Source: Sympetrum striolatum
Lineage: Eukaryota; Arthropoda; Insecta; Odonata; Libellulidae
Direction: 5' to 3'
Assembly (NCBI GenBank): GCA_947579665.1
Contig: OX388350.1
Location: 83,533,152-83,597,151, forward strand
DNA length: 64,000 bases
Position numbers and translations under genes: made by a program. This document shows, one piece after another, positions 10,788 to 23,995 of this stretch. The notes under the pieces were generated by a model that saw only the letters and a program-made list of their open reading frames with translations, did no database searches and had not been told where the DNA came from. Positions within the stretch are counted from its first letter, which is position 1; the number at the start of each line of letters is the position of its first letter.

Positions 10788-11345
10788 TTAGTCATATTTA
10801 CCTGATCTAAAGCATGCAACGAAAAAGTAAGATGTATTTCGTGAATTTTTTTTCTCACTGCTAGTGCTGGAGAATTTTAGATTATCCCAATGAATATTGG
10901 TTAGGTAAAAATCTCTTCCTACGGCAATTATTGGATCTTTTATTTTCTCGAAATTTTTATGTAAGGCCTCGGTTAAATCAACAATACAACCTATTTTTTC
11001 ATCGGGAGGATGACACAAAGAACAAACATTAATCTTACTTCCGTTTTGTCTTTGAATCGAGCACCAAATGATTTCGCTCCTGCTATTTTCTACTAATTCA
11101 TCGCGCTTACTAATTAAATGAGTCCATACTGCTATAAAACCTCTACCGCTAGATCTACATAGTCATATTTTCAGTATATCATATAATTGGGGGAAATATC
11201 TCATTTTGAGTAATATCCTCGCTTAACCAAATCTTTCTAGTATGATATCCGCGCAAGTTCTCATCGTAATGTTAAAGATTTCCACTTGTTTATTACGTAA
11301 GCTCTTGCAATTTACTATTATTATTTTTAGATCTCTCAGTTTGCT
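10788..11345 (-). pseudogene. LINE AP-endonuclease domain remnant
   Basis: The minus-strand pieces in order are LKIIIVNCKSLRNKQVEI near 11330 (the conserved asparagine of the endonuclease start), then SGRGFIAVW near 11150 and IIWCSIQRQNGSKINVCSL near 11060, and then an open stretch at 11018-10788 with PIIAVGRDFYLTNIHWDNL. The last matches the 'GDFNxxxIxW' signature of exonuclease-endonuclease-phosphatase domains, with D kept and N changed to Y. Such domains nick target DNA to prime reverse transcription. Stops and the altered motif indicate it is inactive. Confidence 0.8.
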
Positions 11346-12735
11346 CATTAAAACATGGTTTTCTTTTTCGAATAACCTTTATCTTTTTTTTAAGTGAATT
11401 TTTCTTTTTCACCATTGCAATTTTTCTATGTTTTGGGGCTAAGCTCATGCCCACCCTTTTACCTATTTAAGTGGGCGTTAGTAACTATTTCTACTGATAA
11501 ATTAAAGAATAACTTTGTCTGCGTATATTTGCTCTATTCTCTATTCTGTTCGCATCTAAACCGCAAAACAACGTAGTAAACGACATTTAAAATACTGGTC
11601 ATGGAGGGAGAGGGGTTGGAAGTGTTTCGGAAGAGTCCGTAAAGTGCACACAAATTTTAGTAAAATCAGCGAACAATAGCTGAGTATGGTGTCTAATATA
11701 TGGATCTAAGTAACCTTGAGAAGTATTTTAACATACGGAAATCAAGATGAACAAATTGGAAGCGGAAAATTTTATTCATCGCTACGGAGAAAGTAGAGAA
11801 GTGAATACCGGCCTCTTGGAAACTTAATACAAGTTTAGATTATGCTGCCACAAGTATTTTCGTAAGTGTGGCCCGTTCTACAGTGTAAAATCTGTGGGGA
11901 ACCTGTAATTCGTCGAAAGTGTGTGATTATGTTTACACTATGAGGCGAGTACGGAATATCTAATTATTGATTATCGGATATTCGAATCATCATTTTTTAA
12001 TTACATTAAAGATTCCAATTGTAGGTATAATTTCGATTGCATTCTAGCTCATTAATCAAATATATTACAACTCTGGATAAATTAAATTGAAATTAACTGT
12101 TGTAGAGAATATACGATTTTCCTCTTCAGTGAGTGTGAGTGGTGTGATGAATGACTGTAACATCAATAGAGATGTGGTACCGTTGCAATTTATTATATTT
12201 TTTCAGTCAGTATGGTTTAAGTGCATTGATGTCTCATGAGAAACACCATTTGTTATTACACAAATATTACTCCCTATTACATATAGCCTGATAGAGCTGA
12301 AAATTTTTTATTATCGATTCCACTATTTAAAAGTTAATAGTGATGACAATTCCTGTCAAAACATTAATTGCTAAAAAGCTCTTGGAAAAGTTGAACTCCT
12401 TCAACACACGGATTAGATTGGATTCATCGAAGGGATATATTTAATACCTTAAGCAGTGGAAAACTACACTGCTCGAGAGAAAATAGAAAGGTAAGAATAG
12501 GACGCATCTTAGTGGTTTCTAAATTCAAATTTTTAAGTGTTGAATTCTCTTTGCAAGAATTCAATTCCATCAGAATTCTAGTATTTAGACCCTTAATTCT
12601 CGAAATAATACCTCAAAATGTTCATTTTAACGTCTGATATTCCGCTATCAAACAATCTTGTTTGTAAATATCTCCCAGTGTATTATATTGACATTCTACA
12701 CAACTATTTTTATCACGACAAACTTTGAATAATAA
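11346..12735. other. Unassigned right interior of the Tc1-bounded segment
   Basis: No gene is supported. It could include the ORF1 or 5' UTR of the minus-strand LINE, but I cannot read a convincing zinc-knuckle or coiled-coil frame. A cysteine cluster (CKICG) near 11885-11905 on the plus strand is too short to call. Confidence 0.5.
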
Positions 12736-12789
12736 ATGGCAAAAAATGAAGACAATGAGGCAAAGGCACTACTTGGAAATCTCTCGAAG
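12736..12789 (+). other. Possible small exon: ATG with downstream splice-donor-like site
   Basis: ATG at 12736 reads MAKNEDNEAKALLGNLSK and then meets 'aag|gtgagt' at 12787-12795, a good match to a 5' splice site. The codons up to the donor are hydrophilic and unlike the surrounding AT-rich noise. It lies about 170 bp from the right inverted repeat. It may be a captured exon or a chance frame. I see no partner exon. Confidence 0.25.
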
Positions 12790-12955
12790 GTGAGTCTTAA
12801 ATGTCTGCATATAAAAACGAAACTAAAAGTCTATTTTCCATTCGTATGGACTTTGAATATTCCCGGTTATACTGCCTCTATACAGAGTTGCCGAATTGTC
12901 GGAGTTAGAGTGATTTCAGTTAGTTTCCAAGTAATCCTTGCTCTTACGCCAACTG

Positions 12956-12982
12956 GTGTTGCGATAATTGTTTCCGCCACTG
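12956..12982 (-). repeat. Right Tc1-like terminal inverted repeat
   Basis: Its reverse complement begins cagtggcggaaacaatt and matches 4973-4999 with one mismatch. TA 12983-12984 follows and the satellite then continues in phase. Confidence 0.9.
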
Positions 12983-13626
12983 TACATAAAATTAGTCAAA
13001 AATGTATTCTAATATCAATAGAATTAATATAATATAAAATACTTATTTATCTAGTTCGATCCTCTCTTAACATTTTTGAATATCAGCATTGATAGGGCTG
13101 GGAGGCTCTGCATTGTTATAACCAGTCTGTCATCTAAATAAACAACAAAGGGAGGGACTGAGATAAATATACAGCTGCTATTAGATAAAAAACAATAGCA
13201 AATATATAAAAAATGATTCACAAATTTATTCTAATATCGATAGAATTAATATAATATAAAATACTTATTTATCCAATTAGATCCTCTCTCTCAACATTTG
13301 TGAATATCACCATTGATAGGCCTGGGATCCTCTGCATTGTTATAACCAGTCAGTCATCTAAATAAACAACAAAGGGAGAGAATGAGTAAATTTACAGCTA
13401 CTATCAGATGAAAAACATTAGCTAATATTTATGAGTCAAAAATGTATTCTAATATCAATAGAATTGACACAATGTTAAATACTTATTTATGCAGTTCGAT
13501 CATCTCTCATCATTTGTGAATATCACCATTGACAGGCCTAGGACGCTCTGCATTATAATAAGCAGTCAGGTATCTAAAAAAACAACAAAGGGGGAGAATG
13601 AGATAAATATACAGCTGCTAGTAATT
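12983..13626. repeat. 222 bp satellite array, segment 3 (about 3 monomers)
   Basis: It resumes mid-monomer at 'TAcataaaattagtcaaaaatg' and runs to the solo-LTR-like insertion. The last six bases, GTAATT 13621-13626, are the left target duplicate. No gene is seen. Confidence 0.96.
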
Positions 13627-13849
13627 TTTGACGCTACTTAAGTGAACATCACTAAATAAAGGGAGGTTATTAAAACGTTTAATAACCCAACTTCAAGTTT
13701 AAAAGAACGTCTTTAATATACGAACACACAACTTCAACGTACAACAGATAGCCAAGCACTGACGCCAAGTAAGGCACGAAAAGGTAACAAAAGAAAAACA
13801 AAACAATAACACTATGAGAAATCATAGAGGAGGAATTGCCTCTTCAACA
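13627..13849. mobile_element. Short insertion with 6 bp target duplication, probably a solo LTR
   Basis: 223 bp of non-satellite sequence is flanked by GTAATT on both sides (13621-13626 and 13850-13855). On the minus strand it starts TGTTGAAGAGGC and ends near GCGTCA(AA), so TG...CA-like ends are present, as expected of an LTR. It holds a near-perfect inverted repeat, GGTTATTAAA-acg-TTTAATAACC (13665-13687), which could form a hairpin in RNA. There is no coding capacity. A small foldback element or SINE-like insertion is an alternative. The orientation is not certain. Confidence 0.55.
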
Positions 13850-16800
13850 GTAATTGAGAAACATTAGCTTATATTACTAAAATTAGTCAAAAATGTATTA
13901 ATATATCAATAGAATTAATATAATATTATATACTTATTAATCCAGTTCGATCCTCTCTCAACATTTGTGAATATCAGCATTGAGAGGCCTGGAATGCTCG
14001 GCATTGTTATAACCAGTCTGTCTTCTAAATAAACAACAAAGAGAGAGGGAGATAAATATACAGCTGCTATTAGATGAAAAGCAATAACAAATATATATGA
14101 AATGAGTCAAAATGTATTCTAATATTAATAGAATTAATATGATATTAAAAACTTATTTATCCAGTTCGTTCCTCTCTCAACATTTTTGAATATCACCATT
14201 GATAGGCCTGGGATGCTCTGCATTGTTATAACCAGTCTGTCAACTAAATAAACAACAAAAAGAAAAACTGAGTAAATTTACAGCTGCTAGTAGATCAAAA
14301 ACATTAGCTTTAATATAGATAAAATGAGTCAAAAATGTAGTCTTATATCAATAGAATAAATATGATATTAAATACTTAATTATCCAGTTTGATCCTCTCT
14401 CAACATTTGTGAATATCTGTATTGATAGTCCTGGGATGCTCTGCATTTTTATAACCAGAGTGTCATCTAAATAAACAACAAAGGGAGAGACGGAGATAAA
14501 TATAAAGCTGCTAGTAGATGACAAATATAATCTTATGTATATAAAATGTGTCAAAAATGTATTCTAATATCAATAGAATTTATATAATATTAAATACTTA
14601 TTTATCCAATTAGATCCTCTCTCAACATTTGTGAATATCAGAATTGATAGGCCTGGGATGCTCTGCATTGTTATTACCAGTCTGTCATCTCAATAAACAA
14701 CAAAGGGAGAGACTTAGATAAATTTAAATTAGCTAGTAGATGATAAATATAAGCTAATGTATATAAAATAAGTCAAAAATGTATTCTAATATCAATTGAA
14801 TTATAATAATATTAAATACTCATTTATCCAGTTCGATCCTCTCTCAACATTTGTGAATATCAGCATTAATAGGCCTGGGATGCTCTGCATTGTAATAACC
14901 TGTCTGTCATCTAAATAAACAACAAAGGGAGAGACTGAGATAAATATACAGCTGCTATTAGATGATAAATATAAGCTGATGTATATAATATGAGTCAAAA
15001 ATGTATTCTAATATCAATAGAATTAATATAATATTAAATACTTATTTATCCAGTTGGATCCTCTCTCAACATTTGCGAATATCAGCATTGATAGGCCTGG
15101 GATCCTCTGCATTGTTATAACCAGTCTGTGATCTAATAAACAACAAAGGGAGAGACTTAGATAAATATACAGCTGCTATTAGATGTAAAACATTAGCAAA
15201 TATATATAAAATGTGCCAAAAATGTATTCCAATATCAATATAATTAATATAATATTAAATACTTATTTATCCAGTTAGATCCTATCTCAACATTTGTGAA
15301 TATCGTCATTCATAGGCCTGGGATCCTCTTCAATGTTATAACCAGTCTGACGTCTAACTATACAACAGAGGGAGACGCTGAGATAAATAAACAGCTGCTA
15401 TTAGATGAAAACATTAGCTTATGTATATAAAATGTATCAAAAATGTATACTAATATCAATAGAATTAATATAATATTAAATACTTATTTATCCAGTACAA
15501 TCCTATCTCAACATTTGTGAATATCCGCATTGAAAGGGCTGGGATGCTCTGCATTGTTATAGCGAGTCTTTCATCTATATAAACAACAAAGGGAGGGACT
15601 GAAATAAATATTAGGCTGCTAGTAGATGATAAATATTAGCTAATGTAAATAAAATGAGTCAAAAATGTATTGTAATATCAATAGAATAAATATAATATTA
15701 AATACTTATTTATCCGGTTCGATCCTCTCTAAGCATTTGCGAATATCACCATTGATAGGCGTGGGATCCCCTGCATTGTCATAACCAGTCCGTTAGATTG
15801 ATAGATGCTCTGCATTGTTTAAACCAGTCTGTCATCTTAATAAACAACAAAGGGAGACACTGAGATAAATATAAAGCAACTAGTAGATTATAAATATTAG
15901 CTAATGTAAATAAAATGAGTCAAAAATGTATTCTTTTTTCAATAGAATTAATATAATATTAAATACTTAATTATATAGTTGGATCCTCTCTCAACATTTG
16001 CGAATATCAGCATTGATAGGCCTGGGATCCTCTGCATTGTTATAACCAGTCTGTCATCTAAATAAACAAGAAGGGAGACACTGAGATAAATATATAAAGC
16101 AGCTAAAAGATGATAAATATTAGCTAATGTAAATAAAATGAGTCCATAATGTTTTCTAATTTCAATAGAATTAATATAATATTAAATACTTATTTATCCA
16201 GTTTGATCCTTCCTCAACATTGTGAATATCATCATTGATATTCCTGGGATCCTCTTCATTGATATAACCAGTATGTCATCTTAATAAACAACATAGGGCG
16301 AGACTGAGATAATTATATACAGCTGCTATTAGATGAAAATCATTAGAAAATATATATAAAATGAGTCAAAAATGTATTCTAATATCAATAGAATTAATAT
16401 AATATTAAATACTTATTTATCCAGTTCAATCCTCTCTCAACATTTGTGAATATCAGCATTGATAGGGCTGGGATGCTCTGCATTGTTCTAACCAGTCTGA
16501 CATCTAAATAAACAACAAAGGGAGAGACTGTTTAAATTTACAGCTGCTAGTGAATCAAAAACATTAGCTAATATATATAAAACGAGTCCAAAACATATTC
16601 TTATATATCTAGAATTAATATAAAATTAAACACTTATTTATCCGGTATGATGCTCTCTCAACATTTGCGAATATCAGCATTGATAGGCCTTGGATGTTCT
16701 GCATTGTTATAACCAGTCTGTCATCTAAAAAAACAACAAAGGGAGAGACAGAGATAAATATAAAGCAGCTAGTAGATGATAAATATTGGCTAATGTTAAT

Positions 16801-19800
16801 AAAAAGAGTCCATAATGTTTTCTAATTTCAATAGAATTAATATAATATTAAATACTTATTTATCCAGTTTGATCATTCCTCAACATTTGTGAATATCATC
16901 ATTGATTTTCCTGGGATCCTCTTCATTGATATAACCAGTATGTCATCTTAATAAACAACAAAGGGAGACACTGAGATAAATAAACAGCTGCTATTAGATG
17001 AAAACATTAGCTAATGTATACAAAATGTGACAAAAATGTATACTAATATCAATAGAATTAATATAATATTAAATACTTCTTCATCCAGTTTGATCCTCTC
17101 TCAACATTTGTAAATATCAGCATTGATAGGCCTGGGATCCATGCATTGTTATAGCTAGTCTGTCATGTTAATACACAACAAAGGGAGAGACTGAGTAATT
17201 TTACAGCTGCTAGTAGCTCAAAAACATTAGGTTATATATATAAAATGAGTCAAAAATTTAGTCTTAAATCAATAGAATGAATATAATATTATAAACTTAT
17301 TCATCCAGTTCGATCCTCTCTCAACATTTGTGAATATTAGCATTGATAAGCGAGGGATGCTCTTAATTGTTACAACCAGTCTGCCATCTAAATAAACAAC
17401 AAAGGGAGACAATGAGATAAATATAAAGCAGCTAGTGGATGATAAATATTAGCTTATGTAAAAAAAATGAGTCAAAAATGTATTCTAATATCAATAGAAT
17501 TAGTATAATATTAAATACTTATTTATGCAGTTGGATCCTCTCTCAACATTTGTGATTATCAGCATTGATAGGCGTACGATGCTCTGCATTGTTAAAACCA
17601 GTATATCATCTAAAAAAACAACAAAGGGAGATACTTAGATAAATATTAGCTAATGAAAATAAAATGAGTCAAAAATGTATTCTAATATCAATAGAATTAA
17701 CAAAATATTAAATACTTATTTATCCAGTTGGATCCTCTCTCAACATTTGTGATTATCATCATTGATAGGCCTGGGATGCTCGGCATTGTTATAACCAGTA
17801 AGTCATTTAAATAAACAACAAAGTGAGAGTTTGTTTAAATTTACAGCTGCTAGTAAATCAAAAACATTAGCTAATATATGTAAAATGAGTCCAAAATTTA
17901 TTCTAATATCAATTGAATTAATATAATATTAAATACTCATTTATCCAGTTCGATCCTCTCTCAACATTTGTGAATATCAGCATTGATAAGCAAGGGATGT
18001 TCTTCATTGTTAAAACCAGTCTGTCATCTAAATAAACAACAAAGGGAGATACTGTGATAAATATAAAGCAGCTAGTAGAATATAAATATTTGCTAATGTA
18101 AATAAAATGATTCAAAAATGTATTCTAATATCAATAGAATTAATATAATATCAAATACTTATTTATCCAGTTGGATCCTCTCTCATTATTTGTGAATATC
18201 AGCATTGATAAGCCTGGGATGCTCTGCATTGTTATTACCAGTCTGTCATGTAAATAAATACAAAGGGAGGGACTTAGATAGATATAAAGCAGCTAGAGAA
18301 TGATAAATATTAGCTAATATAAATAAAATGAGTAAAGAATGTATTCTAATATCAATTGAATTAATATAATATTAAATACTCATTTATCCAGTTCGATCCT
18401 CTCTCAACATTTGTGAATATCAGCATTGATAAGCCTGGGATGCTCTGCATTGTTATAACCAGTCTGTCATCTAAATAAACAACAAAGGGAGGGACTGAGA
18501 TAAATATAAATCTGCAAGTAGATGATAAATATTAGCTAATATATATAAAAAAGGTCAAGAATGTATTCTAATATCAATAGTATTAATATAATATAAAATA
18601 CTTAATTATCCAGTTCGATCCTCTCTCAACATTTGTGAATATCACCATTGATAGGCCTGGGATGCTTTCCATTGTTATAACCAGTCTGTCATCTAAATTA
18701 ACAACAAAGGGAGTGACTGAGATAAATATACAGCTGCTAGTAGATGATAAATATAAACTAAAATATATAAAATGAGTCAAAAATGTATTCTAATATCAAT
18801 AGAATTAATATAATATTAAATACTTATTCATCCAGTTCGATCGTCTCTCAAAATTCGTAAAAATCAGCATTGATAGGTCTGGGATGCTCTGCATTGTTAT
18901 AACCAGTCTGTCATCTATATAAACAACAAAGGGATGGACTGAGATAAATATACAGCTGATATTATATGAAAACATTAGCTAATATATATAAAATGTGTCA
19001 AAAATGTATTCTAATATCAATAAAATTAATATATTACTAAATACTTATTTATCCAGTTGGATCCTCTCTCAACATTTGTGAATATCAGCATTGATAGGCC
19101 TTGGATGATCTGCATTGTTAAAAGCAGTATGTAAAGTATATAAACAACAAAGGGAGGGACTGAGATAAATATAAATCTGCAAGTAGATGATAATTATTAG
19201 CTAATATATATAAAATAGTCAAAAATGTATTCTAATATCAATAGTATTAATATAATATTAAATACTTATTTATCCAGTTGGATCCTCTCTCAACATTTAT
19301 GAATGTCAGCATTCATAGGCCTGGGATGCTGTGCATTGTTATAACCAGTCTGTCATCTATATAAACAACAAAGGGAGAGACTGTTTAAATTAACAACTGC
19401 TATTAAATCAAAAACATTAGCTAATATATATAAAATGAGTCAAAAATGTATTCTTATATATATAGATTTAATAAAATATTGAATACTTATTTATCCAGTT
19501 CAATCCTCTCTCAACATTTGTGAATATCAGCATTGATAGGGCTGGGATGCTCTGCATTGTTCTAACCAGTCTGACATCTAAATAAACAACAAAGGGAGAG
19601 ACTGTTTAAATTTACAGCTGCTAGTGAATCAAAAACATTAGCTAATATATGTAAAATGAGTCCAAAATTTATTCTAATATCAATAGAATTAATATAATAT
19701 TAAATACTTATTTATCCAGTTTGATCCTCTCTCAACATTTGTTAATATAGGCATTGATAGGCCTGGGATCCTCTGCAATGTTATAACCAGTCTGATATCT

Positions 19801-22800
19801 AAATAAACAACAAAGGGAGAGACTGTTTAAATTTACATCTTCTATTAAATCAAAAACATTAGCTAATATACATAAAATGAGTCAAAGATATATTCTTATA
19901 TATATAGAATTAATAATATATTGAATACTTATTTATCCAGTTCGATCCTCTCTCAAAATTTGTGAATATTAGCAAAGATAGGCCTGGGATGCTCTGCATT
20001 GTTATAACCAGTCTGTTATCAAAATAAAAAAAGAAAGGGAAGAACTGAGATAAAATAAAGCTGCTAGTAGATGATAAATATTAGCTACTGTAAATAAAAT
20101 GAGTCAAAAATTTATTCTTATATCAATAGAATTAATATAATATTAAATACTTATTTATCCAGTTCGATCCTCTCTCAACATTTGTGAATATCGGCATTGA
20201 TGGGCCTGGGATCCTCTGCATATTTATAACCAGTCTGATATCTAAATAAACAACAAAGGGAGAGACTGTTTAAATTTACAGCTGCTAGTGAATCATAAAG
20301 ATTAGCTAATATATATAAAATGAGTACAAAATGTATTCTAATATTAATAGTATTAATATATTATTAAATATTTCTTTATCTAGTTCAATCCACTCTCAAC
20401 ATTTGTGAATATCGGCATTGATAGGCCTGGGATCCTCTGCAATGTTATAACCAGACTGATATCTAAATAAACAACAAAGGGAGAGACTGTTTAAATTTAC
20501 ATCTGCTATTAAATCAAAAACATTAGCTAATATATATAAAATGAGTCAAAAATGTATTCTTATATATAAAGAATTAATAATATATTGAATACTTATTTAT
20601 CCAGTTCGATCCTCTCTCAACATTTGTGAATTTCCCCATTGATAGGCCTGGGATCCTCTGCATTGTTAAAACCAGTGTGTCATCTAAAAAAACAACAAAG
20701 GGAGTGACTGAGATAAATATTAAGCAGCTAGTAGATGATAAATATTAGCTAATGTAAATAAAATGAGTCAAAAATGTATTCAAATATCAATAGTTTTAAT
20801 ATAATAATAAATACTTATTTATCAAGTTGGATCCTCTCTCAACATTTGCGAATATCAGCATTGATAGGCCTTGGATGCTCTGCATTGTATTAACCAGTCT
20901 GTTATCAAAATAAAAAAAGAAAGGGAGGAACTAGGATAAAATAAAGCTGTTAGTAGATGATAAATATTAGCTAATGTATATAAAATGAGTCAAAAATGTA
21001 TTCTTATATATATAGAATTAATAATATATTGAATACTTATTTATCCAGTTCCATCCTCTCTCAAAATTTGTGAATTTCCCCATTGATAGGCCTGGGATTC
21101 CCTGCAATGTTATAACCAGTACGTCATCTAAATAAACAACAACTGGAGGGACTGAGATAAATATAAAGCTGCTTATAGATGATAAATATTAGCTAATGTA
21201 TATAAAATAAGTCAAAAATGTATTCTAATATCAATAGAATTAATATAATATTATACACTTATTTATCCAGTTCGATCCTCTCTCAACATTTGTGAATATC
21301 GGCATTGATAGGCCTGGGATCCTCTGCAATGTTATAACCAGTCAGACATCTAAATAAACAATAAAGAGAGAGACTATTTAAATTTACAGCTGCTAGTAAA
21401 TCAAAAACATTAGCTAATATATATAAAATGAGTCAAAAATGTATTATAATATCCATAGAATTAATATATTATTAAATACTTATTTACCCAGTTCGTTGCT
21501 CTCTCAACAATTGTGAGTATCACCATTGATAGGCCTGGGATCCTCTGCATTGTTATAACCAGTCTGTCCTCTAAATAACAAACAAAGGGAGAGACTGAGT
21601 AAATTTACAGCTGCTGTAGTTCAAAAACATTAGCTAATACATATAAAATGAGTCAAATACGTGTTCTAATATCAATAGAATTAATATAATATTAAATACT
21701 TATTTATCCATTTTGATCCTCTCTCAACATTTGTGAATATAGCATTGATAGGCCTGGGATGCTCTGCATTGTTATAACCAGTATGTCATCTAAATAAACA
21801 ACAAAGGGAGAGTTTGTCTAATTTTACAGCTACTAGTAGGTCAAAAACATTAGCTTATATATATAAAATGAGTCAAATATGTAATCTTATATCAATAGAA
21901 TTAATAATATATTGAATACTTATTTATCCAGTTGGATCCTCTCTCAACATTTGTGAATATCAGCATTCATAGGCCTGGGATGCTCTGCATTGTTATAACC
22001 AGTCTGTCATCTAAATAAACAACAAAGGGAGACACTGAGATAAATATAAAGCAACTAGTAGATTATAAATATTAGCATAAGTAAATAAAATGAGTCAAAA
22101 ATGTATTCTATTATCAATAGAATTAATATAATATTAAATACTTAATTATCCAAATGGATCCTCTCTAAACATTTGAGAATATCAGCATTGATAGGCCTGG
22201 GATACTCTACATTGTTATAACCAGTCTGTCATCTATATAAACAAGAAAGGGAGACATTGAGATAGATATAAAGCAGCTAGTAGATGATAAATATTAGCTA
22301 ATGTAAATAAAATGAGTCAAAAATGTATTCTAATATCAATAGAATTAATATAATATTAAATACTTATTTATCCAAGTAGATCCTCTCTCAACATTTGCGA
22401 ATATCAGCATTGATAGGCCTTGGATGCTCTGCATTGTTAAAAGCAGTATGTCATCTAAATTAACAACAAAGAGAGAGACTGAGATAAATATAAAGCAGCT
22501 AGTAGATGATAAATAATAGCTAATGTTAATAAAAAGAGTCCATAATGTTTTCTAATTTCAATAGAATTAATATAATATTAAATACTTATTTATCCAGTTT
22601 GATCATTCCTCAACATTTGTGAATATCATCATTGATTTTCCTGGGATCCTCTTCATTGATATAACCAGTATGTCATCTTAATAAACAACAAAGGGAGACA
22701 CTGAGATAAATAAACAGCTGCTATTAGATGAAAACATTAGCTAATGTATACAAAATGTGTCAAAAATGTATACTAATATCAATAGAATTAATATAATATT

Positions 22801-23993
22801 AAATACTTCTTCATCCAGTTCGATCCTCTCTCAACATTTGTAAATATCAGCATTGATAGGCCTGGGATCCATGCATTGTTATAGCCAGTCTGTTATGTAA
22901 ATAAACAACAAAGGGAGACACTGAGTAATTTTACAGCTGCTAGTAGCTCAAAAACATCAGGTTATATATATAAAATGAGTCAAAAATTTAGTCATAAATC
23001 AATAGAATGAATATAATATTATAAACTTATTCATCCAGTTCAATCTTCTCTCAACATTTGTGAATATTTGCATTGATAAGCGAGGGATGCTCTTAATTGT
23101 TAAAACCAGTCTGCCATCTAAATTAACAACAAAGGGAGACAATGAGATAAATATAAAGCAGCTAGTCGATTTTAAATATTAGCTTATGTAAATAAAATGA
23201 GTCAAAAATGTATTCTGACATCAATAGAATTAATATAATATTAAATACTTATTTTTCTAGTTGGATCCTCTCTCAACATTTGTGAATATCAGCATTGATA
23301 GGCCTGGGATGCTCTGCATTGTTAAAACCAGTATGTCTTCTAAATAAACAACAAAGGGAGAGACTTAGATAAATATAAAGCAGCTAGTGGATGATAAATA
23401 TTAGCTTATGTAAATTAAATGAGTCAAAAATGTATTCTAATATCAATAGAATTAGTATAATATTAAATACTTATTTATCCAGTTGGATCCTCTCTCAACA
23501 TTTGTGATTATCAGCATTGATAGGCGTAGGATGCTCTGCATTGTTAAAACCACTATGACATCTAAAAAAACAACAAAGGGAGATACTTAGATAAATATAA
23601 AGCAGCTAGTAGATGATAAATATTAGCTAATGTAAATAAAATGAGTCAAAAATGTATTCTAATATCAATAGAATTAATATAATAATAAATACTTATTCAT
23701 CCAGTTGGAACCTCTTTCAACATTTGTGAATATCAGCATTCATAGGCCTGGGATGCTGTGCATTGTTATAACCAGTCTGTCATCTATATAAACAACAAAG
23801 GGAGGGACTGAGATAAATATTAGGCTGCTAGTAGATGATAAATATTAGCTAATATATATAAAATAAGTAAAAATGTATTCTTATATCAATAGAATTAATA
23901 TAATATTAAATACTTATTTATCCAGTTTGATCATCTCTCAACATTTGTGAATATCACCATTGATAGACCTGGGATCCTCTGCATTGTTATAAC
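13850..23993. repeat. 222 bp satellite array, segment 4 (about 46 monomers)
   Basis: Continuous head-to-tail monomers with many variant types. These include a group with 'tgtttaaatttacagctgctagt' in place of 'tgagataaatataaagcagctagt', and the 40 bp extra stretch near 15788-15828. Short minus-strand frames of about 65 codons recur once per monomer (14348, 14801, 17918, 18583). They are explained by the repeat itself and are not genes. The last ~1.2 kb (from about 22780) belongs to the block duplicated at 51155. Confidence 0.96.
15780..15835. repeat. Diagnostic 40 bp internal duplication in a monomer variant
   Basis: After 'ataaccagtc' the monomer inserts 'cgttagattgatagatgct' and then repeats 'ctgcattgtttaaaccagtctg', a partial duplication of its own core. 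The same lesion occurs near 33990, 38020, 44760 and 46130, so it marks copies of one ancestral block. Confidence 0.9.
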
Positions 23994-23995
23994 TC

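Larger units (their letters stand above)
7728..11345 (-). mobile_element. Decayed CR1/L2-type LINE on the minus strand, interrupted and internally deleted
   Basis: Read on the minus strand from 11345, the order is endonuclease remnant, linker, N-terminal reverse transcriptase, deletion of the palm (around 9760-9720), C-terminal reverse transcriptase, about 1.3 kb of unrelated sequence (8046-9361), final C-terminal piece, 3' hairpin (7751-7783) and an AT-rich tail (7731-7745). It is the same family as the plus-strand fragment at 5856 and related to copies A and B. It is the only copy here that shows an endonuclease. Many stops and frameshifts make it clearly older than copies A and B. Confidence 0.85.
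4973..12982. mobile_element. 8,010 bp segment bounded by Tc1-like inverted repeats and TA
   Basis: The left end 4973-4999 (cagtggcggaaaaaatt...) and the inverted right end 12956-12982 agree over 27 bp with one mismatch. TA flanks both sides (4971-4972 and 12983-12984). Excision with one TA restores the satellite phrase 'gctaatgtacataaaat', found intact near 27749. The ends and target are those of a Tc1/mariner-type element, whose usual size is 1.3-2 kb, so this is unusually long. I find no Tc1 DDE transposase inside. It holds a 5'-truncated LINE (5856-6540), an inverted decayed LINE (7728-11345) and about 3.5 kb of unassigned DNA. It could be an old Tc1-like element enlarged by nested insertions, or a non-autonomous element that captured foreign DNA. 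Confidence 0.82.

Noticed and set aside
11880..11940. Cysteine cluster CKICGEPVIRRKC as a zinc-finger gene
   Set aside because: The frame is short, on the opposite strand to the neighbouring LINE, and lacks the remaining zinc ligands.
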